Below are positions 17,810 to 26,927 of a stretch of DNA of 64,000 nucleotides, piece after piece (position 1 is the stretch's first letter; the number at the start of each line of letters is the position of its first letter). Origin of the DNA: Microbacterium terrae (GTDB lineage: Bacteria; Actinomycetota; Actinomycetes; Actinomycetales; Microbacteriaceae); the NCBI RefSeq assembly GCF_017831975.1, contig NZ_JAFDSS010000001.1, positions 3,410,001 through 3,474,000 on the forward strand. The letters are read 5' to 3'. The notes beneath the pieces were generated by a model. That model was not told the origin of the DNA and searched no databases. It saw nothing but the letters and a program-made list of their open reading frames with translations. Position numbers and translations under genes: made by a program.

Positions 17810-17825
17810 CATATGGATCCATATG
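17810..17825. promoter_or_regulatory. Perfect 16-bp palindrome, probable GntR operator
   Basis: CATATGGATCCATATG is fully palindromic and AT-richer than its surroundings. It overlaps a TATGAT -10-like hexamer (17822-17827) for the ABC operon on the plus strand, so a bound repressor would block it. It lies 98 bp from the GntR start and 32 bp from the ATPase start. Confidence 0.7.
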
Positions 17826-17857
17826 ATTTAGTCCATCCGACATCGAAGGAGACGCCC

Positions 17858-18892
17858 ATGACCGAGCAACAGCCCGCCATCCGGCTGACCGGGCTCACCA
17901 AGGCGTTCGGTTCCGTCACCGCCGTCGACCACGTCGACCTCGAGATCGCGGCCGGCGAGTTCTTCTCCATGCTCGGCCCGTCGGGATCGGGCAAGACGAC
18001 CGTGCTGCGCCTGATCGCCGGCTTCGAGCAGCCCACCGGCGGCACCATCGAGCTCTTCGGGCACGACGTCACGAAGACGGCGCCCTTCGACCGCGACGTC
18101 AACACGGTGTTCCAGGACTACGCGCTGTTCCCGCACATGAGCGTGCTCGACAACGTCGCCTACGGGCTGCGGGTGCGCGGCGTGAAGCGGTCCGAGCGGC
18201 GCGAGCGGGCGATGGCGGCACTCGCCGCGGTGAGGCTCGACCAGATGGCCGCGCGCAAGCCCTCGCAGCTGTCAGGCGGTCAGCGGCAGCGGGTGGCGCT
18301 GGCCCGCGCGACAGTGGTGCAGCCGAAGGCGCTTCTCCTGGACGAGCCGCTCGGCGCCCTCGACCTCAAGCTGCGCGAGCAGATGCAGGTCGAGCTGAAG
18401 CAGATCCAGCGCGACCTCGGCATCACGTTCATCTTCGTGACGCACGACCAGGAGGAGGCGCTGACGCTGTCGGATCGCATCGCCGTCTTCCACGACGGGC
18501 GCATCGAGCAGCTCGGCACCCCGGAGGACCTGTACGAGCGCCCCGCCTCGCGCTTCGTGGCCGACTTCGTCGGCACGTCGAACCTGTTCGACCTCGAGCG
18601 CTCGTCGGCGCTGATCGGTCGCGCGGGCGAGCACTCCATCCGCCCCGAGAAGCTCACGCTCGCATCGTCGCCCGCGACGGCGCCCGGCGAACGGTCGGCC
18701 GAAGGGACGGTCGTCGAGTCGATCTACGTCGGCAGCGGCATCCGTCGCGTGATCGACCTCGATGCCGGGATGCGCGTCACGGTGCTCGAGCGCAACGACC
18801 GCGCTCGCGCCTCCGACGACGACCGCGGCGACCGCGTGCACGTCACGTGGCACGACGAGGACGTCGTCTCCCTGATTCCGCCGGGCGCCTGA
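17858..18892 (+). CDS. ABC transporter ATP-binding protein (PotA-like)
   Basis: A 344-aa importer ATPase. Walker A GPSGSGKT (40-47), Q-loop near residue 86 ([11 protein letters not shown]), signature LSGGQ (138-142), Walker B LLLDEP (159-164), switch His in VTHDQEEA, and a C-terminal TOBE-like regulatory domain from about residue 270. ATG 17858 follows GAAGGAG; an upstream in-frame ATG at 17813 falls inside the palindromic operator and was rejected. It is the first gene of the four-gene transporter operon, with its binding protein 67 bp downstream. Confidence 0.95.
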   Translation: MTEQQPAIRLTGLTKAFGSVTAVDHVDLEIAAGEFFSMLGPSGSGKTTVLRLIAGFEQPTGGTIELFGHDVTKTAPFDRDVNTVFQDYALFPHMSVLDNVAYGLRVRGVKRSERRERAMAALAAVRLDQMAARKPSQLSGGQRQRVALARATVVQPKALLLDEPLGALDLKLREQMQVELKQIQRDLGITFIFVTHDQEEALTLSDRIAVFHDGRIEQLGTPEDLYERPASRFVADFVGTSNLFDLERSSALIGRAGEHSIRPEKLTLASSPATAPGERSAEGTVVESIYVGSGIRRVIDLDAGMRVTVLERNDRARASDDDRGDRVHVTWHDEDVVSLIPPGA

Positions 18893-18959
18893 CCCGGTCA
18901 CCAGCCTGGGCGCACGCCCCGGAGAACACAGCACCACACAGCACCCGAGAGGAAACATC

Positions 18960-20138
18960 ATGATGAGCACCTCACGCGGCCGGCGCCTCGCCGCGACCGC
19001 AGTGGCGATCGGGTCGATCGCCATCCTGGCCGGCTGCGGCACGTCGGGCGGCGGCAGCGCCGCACCGTCGGAGCAGGCAGACGAACTCGGTGAGTTAGAG
19101 GGATCGGTCTCGATCCTCGCCTGGCCGGGCTACGTCGAAGACGGCAGCAACGACCCCGCGGTCGACTGGGTCACCGGGTTCGAGGAGGAGACCGGCTGCG
19201 AGGTCGTCTCGAAGACCTATGGCACCTCCGACGAGGCCGTCAGTCTCATGAAGACCGGCGACTACGACGTCATCGCGGCGTCGGGCGACGCGACGCTGCG
19301 CCTCATCGCCGCCGGCGACGTCGCCCCGGTCAACACCGACCTGATCCCGAGCTACGCCGGCGTCTACGACTTCCTCAAGGAGAAGGAGTGGAACTCGGTG
19401 GACGGGCAGTCCTACGGCGTGCCCCACGGCTACGGCGCCAACCTCCTGCTGTACAACACGGATGTCGTCACGCCGGCGCCGACCTCGTGGGACGTCGTGT
19501 TCGACGGCGCGAGCGACTACTCGGGCAGCATCACGGCGTACGACTCGCCGATCTACATCGCCGACGCGGCGGTCTACCTCATGGCCCACCAGCCCGACCT
19601 CGGGATCGAGAACCCGTACGCGCTCGACGAGGACCAGTTCGCCGCAGCGGTCGACCTGCTGAAGGCGCAGCGACCGCACGTCGGTGAGTACTGGTCGGAC
19701 TACCTCAAGGAGATCCAGGCGTTCGAGACGGGCGACTCGGTCGCGGGAACGACGTGGCAGGTCATCCAGAACGTGCTCGCCGGCGGCGGCGCGACCACCG
19801 AGGTCGTGCTCCCCGAGGAGGGTGCCACCGGATGGTCCGACACCTGGATGATCGCATCCGAGGCGAAGAGCCCGAACTGCGCCTACGCGTGGCTCGACTG
19901 GATCGCCAGCCCCGAGGTGAACGCTCAGGCCACCGCCTACTTCGGCGAGGCTCCGTCGAGCCAGGCGGCCTGCGACTACCGCGACGACTGCGAGGCGTAC
20001 CACGCGGGCGACGAGGAGTACGCGTCGAAGATCTGGTACTGGACCACGCCGATCGCGGACTGCGTCGACGGCCGCACCGATGTGGAGTGCGTCGACTACG
20101 CGGCCTGGACCCAGGCCTGGGCCGAGATCAAGGGCTGA
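18960..20138 (+). CDS. Polyamine-type ABC transporter solute-binding lipoprotein
   Basis: A 392-aa PotD/PotF-like binding protein. Lipobox ILAGC with Cys26, then a Gly/Ser-rich linker. The mature part opens with VSILAWPGYVE, typical of PotD-family proteins, and has the family's GVPHGYGANLLLYN segment. Start at ATG 18960 (a second ATG follows at once), with GAGAGGAAAC before it. Four to six Cys near the C-terminus (CDYRDDCE, ADCVDGRTDVEC) could form disulphides outside the membrane. The ligand may be spermidine, putrescine or a related amine; other ligands are known for this family. Confidence 0.93.
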   Translation: MMSTSRGRRLAATAVAIGSIAILAGCGTSGGGSAAPSEQADELGELEGSVSILAWPGYVEDGSNDPAVDWVTGFEEETGCEVVSKTYGTSDEAVSLMKTGDYDVIAASGDATLRLIAAGDVAPVNTDLIPSYAGVYDFLKEKEWNSVDGQSYGVPHGYGANLLLYNTDVVTPAPTSWDVVFDGASDYSGSITAYDSPIYIADAAVYLMAHQPDLGIENPYALDEDQFAAAVDLLKAQRPHVGEYWSDYLKEIQAFETGDSVAGTTWQVIQNVLAGGGATTEVVLPEEGATGWSDTWMIASEAKSPNCAYAWLDWIASPEVNAQATAYFGEAPSSQAACDYRDDCEAYHAGDEEYASKIWYWTTPIADCVDGRTDVECVDYAAWTQAWAEIKG

Positions 20139-20216
20139 CGCCCTGACGGATCGTGCCGGGGGCGGCGCACCCGAAGCGCCGTCCCCGGCACCTTCCCCCT
20201 GACATCCGGAGAGAGC

Positions 20217-21137
20217 ATGACCGACACCACGACGGCGCCCCACCCGACGCGGGTGCCGACCCCGCGCGCGACACCCGCCCGCCGCGCATCGGGATGGCTG
20301 AGCGCGCACCCGCGCTTCCGCCTCGCCTTCCTGCTGAGCGCCCCGCTGTTCTGGCTCGGCGTGGTCTACATCGTCGCCCTCGTGCTGCTGCTGGTCACCG
20401 CGTTCTGGAAGGTCGACACCTTCACCGGCGAGATCATCACGGAGTGGACGTTCGACAACATCGTCACGGTCCTCACCGGGGCGCTCTACCAGACCGTGAC
20501 GCTGCGGACGGTCGGGGTGGCGCTCCTCGTCACGGTCATCGACGTCGCGATCGCGCTGCCGATCGCCTTCTACATGGCCAAGGTCGCCACCCCCCGGGCG
20601 CAGCGGTTCCTCGTCATCGCCATCCTGATGCCCCTGTGGGCGAGCTACCTCGTCAAGGCGTACGCCTGGCGCTCGGTGCTGTCGCAGGAGGGGATCCTCG
20701 AGTGGCTGCTGACTCCGTTCGGCCTGCACACCCCCGGGTACGGGCTGACGGCGACGGTCATCACGCTGTCGTATCTGTGGCTCCCCTACGTGATCCTGCC
20801 GATCTACGCGGGGCTGGAGCGCGTGCCGGACTCGCTGCTCGAAGCATCCGCCGATCTCGGGGGGAAGACCTGGCGAACACTCGCCAGCGTCGTGCTTCCC
20901 CTCGCGTTCCCCGCGATCATCGCGGGCACGATCTTCAGCTTCTCGCTGTCGCTCGGCGACTACATCACGGTCAACATCGTCGGCGGCGCGAACCAGATGC
21001 TCGGCAACCTCGTCTACACGAACGTCGGCGCGGCGAACAACCTGCCCCTCGCCGCTGCGATCGCGCTCATCCCGATCGTCATCATCTTCGGCTACCTCGC
21101 CCTGGTGCGTCGCACCGGGGCACTCAACAACCTCTAG
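20217..21137 (+). CDS. Polyamine-type ABC transporter permease (PotB-like)
   Basis: A 306-aa permease with six membrane segments after a 50-residue cytoplasmic tail. The EAA-type loop is LLEASADLGGKTWRTL. ATG 20217 is preceded by CCGGAGAG. It pairs with the next gene to form the channel; the two are 9 bp apart. Confidence 0.94.
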   Translation: MTDTTTAPHPTRVPTPRATPARRASGWLSAHPRFRLAFLLSAPLFWLGVVYIVALVLLLVTAFWKVDTFTGEIITEWTFDNIVTVLTGALYQTVTLRTVGVALLVTVIDVAIALPIAFYMAKVATPRAQRFLVIAILMPLWASYLVKAYAWRSVLSQEGILEWLLTPFGLHTPGYGLTATVITLSYLWLPYVILPIYAGLERVPDSLLEASADLGGKTWRTLASVVLPLAFPAIIAGTIFSFSLSLGDYITVNIVGGANQMLGNLVYTNVGAANNLPLAAAIALIPIVIIFGYLALVRRTGALNNL

Positions 21138-21146
21138 GACTCGGCC

Positions 21147-21947
21147 ATGCGACTCTCGCGACTCTCCCGCACCGTGCTCGGTGTCGTCACGGGCCTCATC
21201 CTGCTCGCGGTGTACCTGCCGCTGTTCGTCGTGCTCGTGAACTCGTTCTCGACCTCGACGTCGCTCACCTGGCCGCCGCCCGGGTTCACCCTCGAGTGGT
21301 GGGGCAAGGCGTTCCAGAGCGCCGGCGCGCTCGAGGCGGTCGGCACGAGCGTCGGGATCGCGATCGTCGCGACGCTGATCTCGCTCGTGCTGGGCACCCT
21401 CATCTCGCTCGCCCTGCAGCGGTTCGAGTTCTTCGGGCGGGAGGCGATCTCGCTGCTGATCATCCTGCCGATCGCGCTTCCCGGCATCATCACCGGCATC
21501 GCACTGAACAACTTCTTCCGCACGATCCTCGGCGTGCCGCTGTCGATCTGGACCGTCGTCATCGCCCACGCGACGTTCTGCATCGTGACCGTGTTCAACA
21601 ACGTGATCGCTCGGCTCCGGCGCACCGGCACGAACCTCGAAGAGGCCTCCGCAGACCTCGGCGCGGGGGTGTGGACGACCTTCCGCCTGGTGACCTTCCC
21701 GCAGCTGCGCTCGGCCCTGCTCGCCGGCGCGCTGCTCGCGTTCGCCCTCAGCTTCGACGAGATCATCGTGACGACGTTCACCGCCGGGTCGGGTGTCACC
21801 ACCCTGCCGATCTACATCCTCAACAACATGTTCCGGCCGAATCAGGCGCCCGTCGTCTCGGTGATCGCCGTGGTCCTCGTGATCGTGTCGATCGTGCCGA
21901 TCTATCTCGCCCAGCGGCTGTCGGGCTCGGAGCAGACGCGACGCTGA
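21147..21947 (+). CDS. Polyamine-type ABC transporter permease (PotC-like)
   Basis: A 266-aa permease whose EAA-type loop is LEEASADLGAGVWTTF and which has about six membrane segments. It is the last gene of the four-gene operon. No obvious terminator hairpin is seen in the 71 bp before the convergent oxidoreductase gene. Confidence 0.94.
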   Translation: MRLSRLSRTVLGVVTGLILLAVYLPLFVVLVNSFSTSTSLTWPPPGFTLEWWGKAFQSAGALEAVGTSVGIAIVATLISLVLGTLISLALQRFEFFGREAISLLIILPIALPGIITGIALNNFFRTILGVPLSIWTVVIAHATFCIVTVFNNVIARLRRTGTNLEEASADLGAGVWTTFRLVTFPQLRSALLAGALLAFALSFDEIIVTTFTAGSGVTTLPIYILNNMFRPNQAPVVSVIAVVLVIVSIVPIYLAQRLSGSEQTRR

Positions 21948-22018
21948 CGGCGACCGCGATCGCGCGGGGCGCATCCCGCACGGTTCTCGGGCACGGATGC
22001 TTCGGGCCGGAGGTCTGG

Positions 22019-22993
22019 TCAGTGCGAGGTGCGCACCCCGACGGAGTCGTGGATCAGCACCGCGGCGGCCCGGGCACCCTGACCCGCGGCGACGATGAGC
22101 TGCTGGGGACCGGGGGCCGCGGCATCGCCGGCGGCGTAGAGGCCCGACACCGAGGTGCGCCCCGACCTGTCGACCACGAGGTGCCCGTCGTCGTCGCGCT
22201 CGGGATCGAGCGTCGCGACGAAGTCGGCTGCGGCGTGCCACTGCGGTCGCACGAAGCCGCCCTCGATCCCGACGCGTGCGCCGTCGACCAGGCGCACGGC
22301 CGAGACGTCGCCGCGGTCGCCCTCGAGGTCGTCGATCGCACGGCGCTCCACCGTGATGCCGGATGCCGCGAGCTCGGCCTCTTCGACCGTGGTGACGACG
22401 TCGGCGGCGTTGGTGAACACCGTGAGGCTGTCGGTCCAGCGGGCGATCAGGCGCGCACGGGCGGCGAGGTCCGGCGTCTCGCCGATGAGGGCGAGGGGGC
22501 GATCCTGCAACTCCCAGGCGTCGCACGCGGCGCAGCTGAACAGCGTCATGCCGTAGTACGCCCGCAGGCTCGGGATCGCGGGGAGCGTCTCGCGCAGCCC
22601 GGTCGCCACGATCACCGAGCGCGCCGCGATCGCCGGAGGCGTGCCGGGTGCCCGCCCCTGGATCGCGGCGATGAAGCGCGTGCCGTCGTCACCGGCGTGG
22701 GGGAGCAGCGCCGAGACCGTCGTGCGATCGAGGATGCGCACGTTCGGGTATGCGGCGAGCTCGGCGCGCGCGAGCTTGCGGAGCTCGAGCGGCGGGATGC
22801 CGTCGCGCGTGAGGAAGCCGTGCGACTTGAGCGTCGCGGCGTTGCGCGGCCGGCCGGCGTCGATCACGACGACCGAGGCACGGGCGCGGCCGAGATTGAG
22901 TGCGGCCGAGAGCCCGGCAGGGCCCCCGCCGATCACCAGGGCATCGACCACGCAGGGCGCCGCCGCCTCCGCAGCTCCGCCGACCTCAGTCAT
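22019..22993 (-). CDS. Thioredoxin-reductase-like FAD-dependent oxidoreductase
   Basis: A 324-aa flavoprotein. The FAD-binding [16 protein letters not shown] lies near residue 20, a redox CxxC is present as FSCAACDAW, and the C-terminal FAD motif is [11 protein letters not shown]. The second Rossmann region ([17 protein letters not shown]) lacks the GGGDSA and HRRxxxR signatures with which classical thioredoxin reductase binds NADPH, so its electron donor may differ. It overlaps the ferredoxin gene by 8 bp and ends the sulfate-reduction operon. It could regenerate thioredoxin for APS reductase, possibly taking electrons from the adjacent ferredoxin (inference). Confidence 0.85.
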   Translation of the reverse strand: MTEVGGAAEAAAPCVVDALVIGGGPAGLSAALNLGRARASVVVIDAGRPRNAATLKSHGFLTRDGIPPLELRKLARAELAAYPNVRILDRTTVSALLPHAGDDGTRFIAAIQGRAPGTPPAIAARSVIVATGLRETLPAIPSLRAYYGMTLFSCAACDAWELQDRPLALIGETPDLAARARLIARWTDSLTVFTNAADVVTTVEEAELAASGITVERRAIDDLEGDRGDVSAVRLVDGARVGIEGGFVRPQWHAAADFVATLDPERDDDGHLVVDRSGRTSVSGLYAAGDAAAPGPQQLIVAAGQGARAAAVLIHDSVGVRTSH

Positions 22994-23315
22994 GGCCGTC
23001 TCCTTGCGGGGGCAGCGCCGAGATGATCGGGTGGTCCTTCGCGATGACGCCGGTCTTGGCGGCGCCGCCCGGGGAGCCGATGTCGTCGAAGAACTCGACG
23101 TTGGCCTTGTAGTAGTCCTGCCACTCGTCGGGGAGGTCGTCTTCGTAGTAGATCGCCTCGACGGGGCACACCGGTTCGCAGGCGCCGCAGTCGACGCACT
23201 CGTCGGGGTGGATGTACAGCGACCGCTCGCCCTCGTAGATGCAGTCCACGGGGCACTCGTCGATGCACGCGCGGTCCTTGACGTCCACGCAGGGCAGAGC
23301 GATCACGTAGGTCAT
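22986..23315 (-). CDS. fdxA: Seven-iron-type ferredoxin
   Basis: A 109-aa ferredoxin of the actinobacterial FdxA/7Fe type. Cys residues lie at 9, 17, 21, 25 and in [11 protein letters not shown] (40, 43, 46, 50), suited to one 3Fe-4S and one 4Fe-4S cluster. ATG 23315 overlaps the fprA stop by 4 nt. It is the likely carrier between the ferredoxin-NADP reductase encoded before it and the sulfite reductase at the head of the operon. Confidence 0.94.
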   Translation of the reverse strand: MTYVIALPCVDVKDRACIDECPVDCIYEGERSLYIHPDECVDCGACEPVCPVEAIYYEDDLPDEWQDYYKANVEFFDDIGSPGGAAKTGVIAKDHPIISALPPQGDGHD

Positions 23316-24736
23316 GAGCGCTGCAGCTCCCCGGCGCGCGAGATCTCGACCTGCTCGTCGCGCGGCACGACCTTGACGCGCTCGCGGGCGTGACGGTGGT
23401 TCTCGCCGAGGGCGCGCTCGTGCGCGTCGAGGGCCACCCAACCGTCCCAGGTGGTGTACTCCGTGCCGCGCTCGGTCAGCAGGTCGAGCACGTCCGCCTC
23501 CTCGGCCGGCGCCGCGAGCAGTCCTGCCTGCGCGTCGGCAACCAGGTGGGCGACGGTCTCCATCGCATCCGACTTGGTGTGGCCGATGAGGCCCACGGGT
23601 CCTCGCTTGATCCAGCCGGTGGCGTACAGACCCTGGAGCGCGGTCGCGCCCTCGCCGGCGACGGCATCCGCGGCATCCGCCACGACGCGTCCCTCGACGT
23701 TGGGGATCACGCCGCGCACCTCGTCGAACGGCACGTCGAGGATCGGGCTGCCGTAGTAGCCGACCGCGCGGTACACGGCCTGCACCGGGATCTCGCGGAA
23801 CTCGCCCGTGCCGACCACGCTGCCGCGGTCATCGCCCGTTGGGGTGGTGCGCTCGAAGCGCAGCGCCTCGACGCCGTCGTCGCCGAGCACCTCGACGGGC
23901 GAGTGGTAGAAGTGCAGGTGCAGGCGGCGGGAGGCGCCGGTCGAGCCCTCCTTGCGCCAGCCGTCCATGACCCGCAGCATGACCTTCAGCTGGTTGGTGG
24001 CGGGCACGAGGCCGTCGAGGTGGGCGAAGTCCTCGTCGTGGAGCACGATGTCGACGTCGGGCACCTCGCCGAGCTCGCGCAGCTCGATCGGCGTGAACTT
24101 GATGTCGGCGGGGCCGCGGCGTCCGAACACGTGCACGTCGGTGACGGGCGATGCCTCGAGGCCGGCGAGCACGTTGTCGGCGATCTCGGTCGAGCGGAGG
24201 TCGGCGGCGTGCTTGGCGAGGATGCGGGCGACGTCGAGCGCGACGTTGCCGTTGCCGATCACGGCGACCTCGCGCTCGTTCAGCGGCCACTCGCGCGGCA
24301 CGTCGGGGTGGCCGTCGAACCACGAGACGAAGTCGGCGGCGCCGTACGAGCGCGCCTTGTCGATGCCGGGGATGTCGAGCGCAGCGTCGCGGATCGCGCC
24401 GGTCGCGAAGATCACGGCGTCGTAGCGCTCCTGAAGCTCGTCGACCGAGATGTCGCGACCGACCTCGACGTTGCCGATGAAGCGGATCGTGCGGCGTGAC
24501 TCGCCCTCGGACTGGGCGCTCAGCATCTCGTGCAGCGAGTTGACGATGCCCTTGATGCGGGGATGGTCGGGCGCGACGCCGTAGCGGATCAGTCCGTAGG
24601 GCGCGGGGAGCGATTCGAACAGGTCGATCGCGACGGATCCGCCGGCGTCTTTCACCGCGTTGGCGAGCAGGTTGCCCGCGTAGATGCCGGCGGGGCCGGC
24701 TCCGACGATGGCGACGCGCAGGTTCAGGTCAGTCAC
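23312..24736 (-). CDS. fprA: Ferredoxin-NADP+ reductase (FprA type)
   Basis: A 474-aa flavoenzyme of the adrenodoxin-reductase/FprA family that reduces ferredoxin with NADPH. FAD motif [16 protein letters not shown] near residue 10; NADP motif [15 protein letters not shown] near 160; C-terminal [19 protein letters not shown], a family hallmark. GTG 24736 overlaps the cobA stop (GTGA), and its stop overlaps the ferredoxin ATG. In this operon it delivers electrons for sulfite reduction. Confidence 0.95.
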   Translation of the reverse strand: MTDLNLRVAIVGAGPAGIYAGNLLANAVKDAGGSVAIDLFESLPAPYGLIRYGVAPDHPRIKGIVNSLHEMLSAQSEGESRRTIRFIGNVEVGRDISVDELQERYDAVIFATGAIRDAALDIPGIDKARSYGAADFVSWFDGHPDVPREWPLNEREVAVIGNGNVALDVARILAKHAADLRSTEIADNVLAGLEASPVTDVHVFGRRGPADIKFTPIELRELGEVPDVDIVLHDEDFAHLDGLVPATNQLKVMLRVMDGWRKEGSTGASRRLHLHFYHSPVEVLGDDGVEALRFERTTPTGDDRGSVVGTGEFREIPVQAVYRAVGYYGSPILDVPFDEVRGVIPNVEGRVVADAADAVAGEGATALQGLYATGWIKRGPVGLIGHTKSDAMETVAHLVADAQAGLLAAPAEEADVLDLLTERGTEYTTWDGWVALDAHERALGENHRHARERVKVVPRDEQVEISRAGELQRS

Positions 24737-25560
24737 GGGCGGGGGCCTTTCTCAGGGGATGTCTCCGCCGCGAGGCGCGCGGAGTGGGCGTCGGAGACGC
24801 CGAGGGAGTCGAGGGCCATCTCGGCCGGGGCGTAGGGGCTCAGTCGCACGACGTCGCCGACGACGACGACGGCGGGGGAGCGGATGCCGCGCTCGGCGGC
24901 CTGGGCGGCGATCGTGGCGAGCGTGCCGACGGTCACCCGCTGGCGCTCGCCGAACCCGTCTTCGACGACCGCGACGGGGCAGTCGGCTCCGCGCGCGCCC
25001 CGAGCCAGCGTGAGCGCGGAGTTCGCGAGGGTGCCCACGCCCATGAGCAGCACGACGGTATGGTCTCGTCCACCGCTGAGCGCTTCGATCTGGTCGTGCC
25101 CGGTCGCGACGGTGAACACGGTCGCGAGGCCGCGGTGGGTGAGCGGGATGCCGGCGATCGCCGGCACCGAGATGGCGCTGGTCACGCCGGGGACGACCTC
25201 GACCGGCACCCCGGCGGCGAGGCAGGTGGCGAGCTCTTCGCTGCCACGGCCGAAGACGTACGGATCGCCGCCCTTGAGTCGCACGACGGTCTTGCCCGCC
25301 TGTGCGAGCTGCACCAGCAGGGCGTTGATCGCATCCTGCGGCACGGCGTGGTGGCCGGGGCTCTTCCCCACATCCACGACCTCGGCCGAGAGCACGACGC
25401 CGTCCGCCGCGAGGGCGTCGAGCACCGCGCGGGCGCCGAGTCGGTCGGCCACGATGACGTCGGCGGCTTCGAGCGCGCGCAGTCCCTTCACCGTGAGCAG
25501 GCCGGCATCGCCGGGTCCGGCCCCGACGAGCCAGACCGTGCCGACGGTCGAGGTCGTCAT
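24733..25560 (-). CDS. cobA: Uroporphyrinogen-III C-methyltransferase
   Basis: A 275-aa SUMT that methylates uroporphyrinogen III with two SAM to give precorrin-2, the precursor of siroheme. Motifs: VGAGPGDAGLLT at the N-terminus, VVRLKGGDPYVFGRG, and GIPLTHRG. No CysG-type dehydrogenase/chelatase domain is fused, so oxidation and iron insertion need separate proteins, such as the CbiX-like gene at 30620. ATG 25560 overlaps the cysN stop by 4 nt. It supplies siroheme to the sulfite reductase made from the same transcript. Confidence 0.95.
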   Translation of the reverse strand: MTTSTVGTVWLVGAGPGDAGLLTVKGLRALEAADVIVADRLGARAVLDALAADGVVLSAEVVDVGKSPGHHAVPQDAINALLVQLAQAGKTVVRLKGGDPYVFGRGSEELATCLAAGVPVEVVPGVTSAISVPAIAGIPLTHRGLATVFTVATGHDQIEALSGGRDHTVVLLMGVGTLANSALTLARGARGADCPVAVVEDGFGERQRVTVGTLATIAAQAAERGIRSPAVVVVGDVVRLSPYAPAEMALDSLGVSDAHSARLAAETSPEKGPRP

Positions 25561-26927
25561 ATCGCCCACTCCGAGCCGGGCGTGCCCTCGGCGGCCTCCT
25601 CTGCGGCGCGGTCGCGCACGATGCCGGCGGCGAGCGTCGCGCCGTCGGCGGGGTGGATCACGAGGAACGAACCGCCGTGGCGGCTGGCGGCGTACGTCTC
25701 GAGCGGCAGCTCCGACGCCAGGCGCAGTCGCACACGGCCGATGTCGTTCGTCTCGAGCGTCGAGGCGGGCTCGTGGGTGAGGGAATCGAGGTCGTAGCGC
25801 GACGAGATGTCGGCGACGAGCGCCTGCACCGTGCTCGTGCCGTGCTTGACGAGGATGCGGGCGCCGACCGACAGTGCGCGACGGTCGAGCTGGAACAGCT
25901 CGGCATCGATGTACTGACGCGCCTCGGGAAGGGTGCCCGCCGCGGCGATGACCGCACCGCGTGCGGCATCGACGTCGTCGGCCAGTTCGATCGCGACCGA
26001 CTGCGGTGCGACCGCACGGTCGGTCTCGACGCCGGCGACGCGGATGCCGGTGACTGTGGTGCGTGCGCCCGAGGGGAACACCTCCACCGAGTCGCCGATG
26101 CGGAGCGTGCCCGACGAGATGCGGCCGGCGACGGCGCGGTAGTCGCGCAGCCGCTCCGCCTCGAGCGGATCGGCCGCGAGGTCGGGGGCGAGTCCGCCCT
26201 GGGGGCGCAGCGACAGCTGCACCGGGAGGCGGAGCGCCTCGCTCTCCTGGTCGACCTCGTCGGCCGCGGGAAGCGTCTCGAGCAGTTCGAGCAGGGCCGG
26301 TCCGTCGTACCACGGGGTGCGCTCGGAGCGGTCGACGATGTTGTCGCCCTCGAGCGCCGACACCGGCAGCACGTGCAGGTCGGCAATGCCGAGCTCGTCG
26401 GCGACGCGCTGCGCGTGGGCCGACACCGCCGCGAACGTCTCGGCGGAGAAGCCGGTGAGGTCGATCTTGTTCACCGCGACGATCACGTGGGGCACGCGCA
26501 GAAGCGCGACGACGGCGAGGTGGCGGATGGTCTGCTCCACGACGCCGTTGCGGGCGTCGACGAGCACGATCACCGCGTCGGCGGTGGTCGCGCCGGTCAC
26601 CATGTTGCGCGTGTACTGCACGTGCCCGGGGCAGTCGGCCAGGATGAAGCTGCGCGCGCCGGTCGAGAAGTAGCGGTAGGCGACATCGATGGTGATGCCC
26701 TGCTCGCGTTCGGCGCGCAGGCCGTCGGTGAGCAGCGCGAAGTCGAACCCGGTGCCGTGCGCGAAGCCGCGCTCGACCGACGTTCGCTGCACCTGCTCGA
26801 GGGTGTCGGCGAGGATCGCCTTCGAGTCGTGGAGGAGGCGCCCGACGAGGGTCGACTTGCCGTCGTCGACGGAGCCGGCGGTGGCGAAGCGGAACAGCGT
26901 CGCGGTCTCGGCGAGTGTCGTGGTCAT
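25557..26927 (-). CDS. cysN: Sulfate adenylyltransferase subunit 1 (GTPase)
   Basis: A 456-aa EF-Tu-like GTPase that drives APS synthesis by CysD. P-loop GSVDDGKS (18-25), G3 DCPGHVQYT, G4 NKID, then two beta-barrel domains. There is no C-terminal APS-kinase domain, so it is a stand-alone CysN, consistent with direct APS reduction. Its ATG shares one base with the cysD stop (TGATG), giving tight coupling of the two subunits. Confidence 0.97.
   Translation of the reverse strand: MTTTLAETATLFRFATAGSVDDGKSTLVGRLLHDSKAILADTLEQVQRTSVERGFAHGTGFDFALLTDGLRAEREQGITIDVAYRYFSTGARSFILADCPGHVQYTRNMVTGATTADAVIVLVDARNGVVEQTIRHLAVVALLRVPHVIVAVNKIDLTGFSAETFAAVSAHAQRVADELGIADLHVLPVSALEGDNIVDRSERTPWYDGPALLELLETLPAADEVDQESEALRLPVQLSLRPQGGLAPDLAADPLEAERLRDYRAVAGRISSGTLRIGDSVEVFPSGARTTVTGIRVAGVETDRAVAPQSVAIELADDVDAARGAVIAAAGTLPEARQYIDAELFQLDRRALSVGARILVKHGTSTVQALVADISSRYDLDSLTHEPASTLETNDIGRVRLRLASELPLETYAASRHGGSFLVIHPADGATLAAGIVRDRAAEEAAEGTPGSEWAI

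Noticed and set aside
17813..17857. Upstream ATG for the PotA-like ATPase
   Set aside because: It lies inside the palindromic operator, whereas ATG 17858 has a proper ribosome site.
19095..22526. A 1143-codon open frame on the minus strand
   Set aside because: It is antisense to the binding-protein and permease genes, rich in Arg/Asp/Gly shadow composition, and has no domain. Such frames are expected at this GC content.
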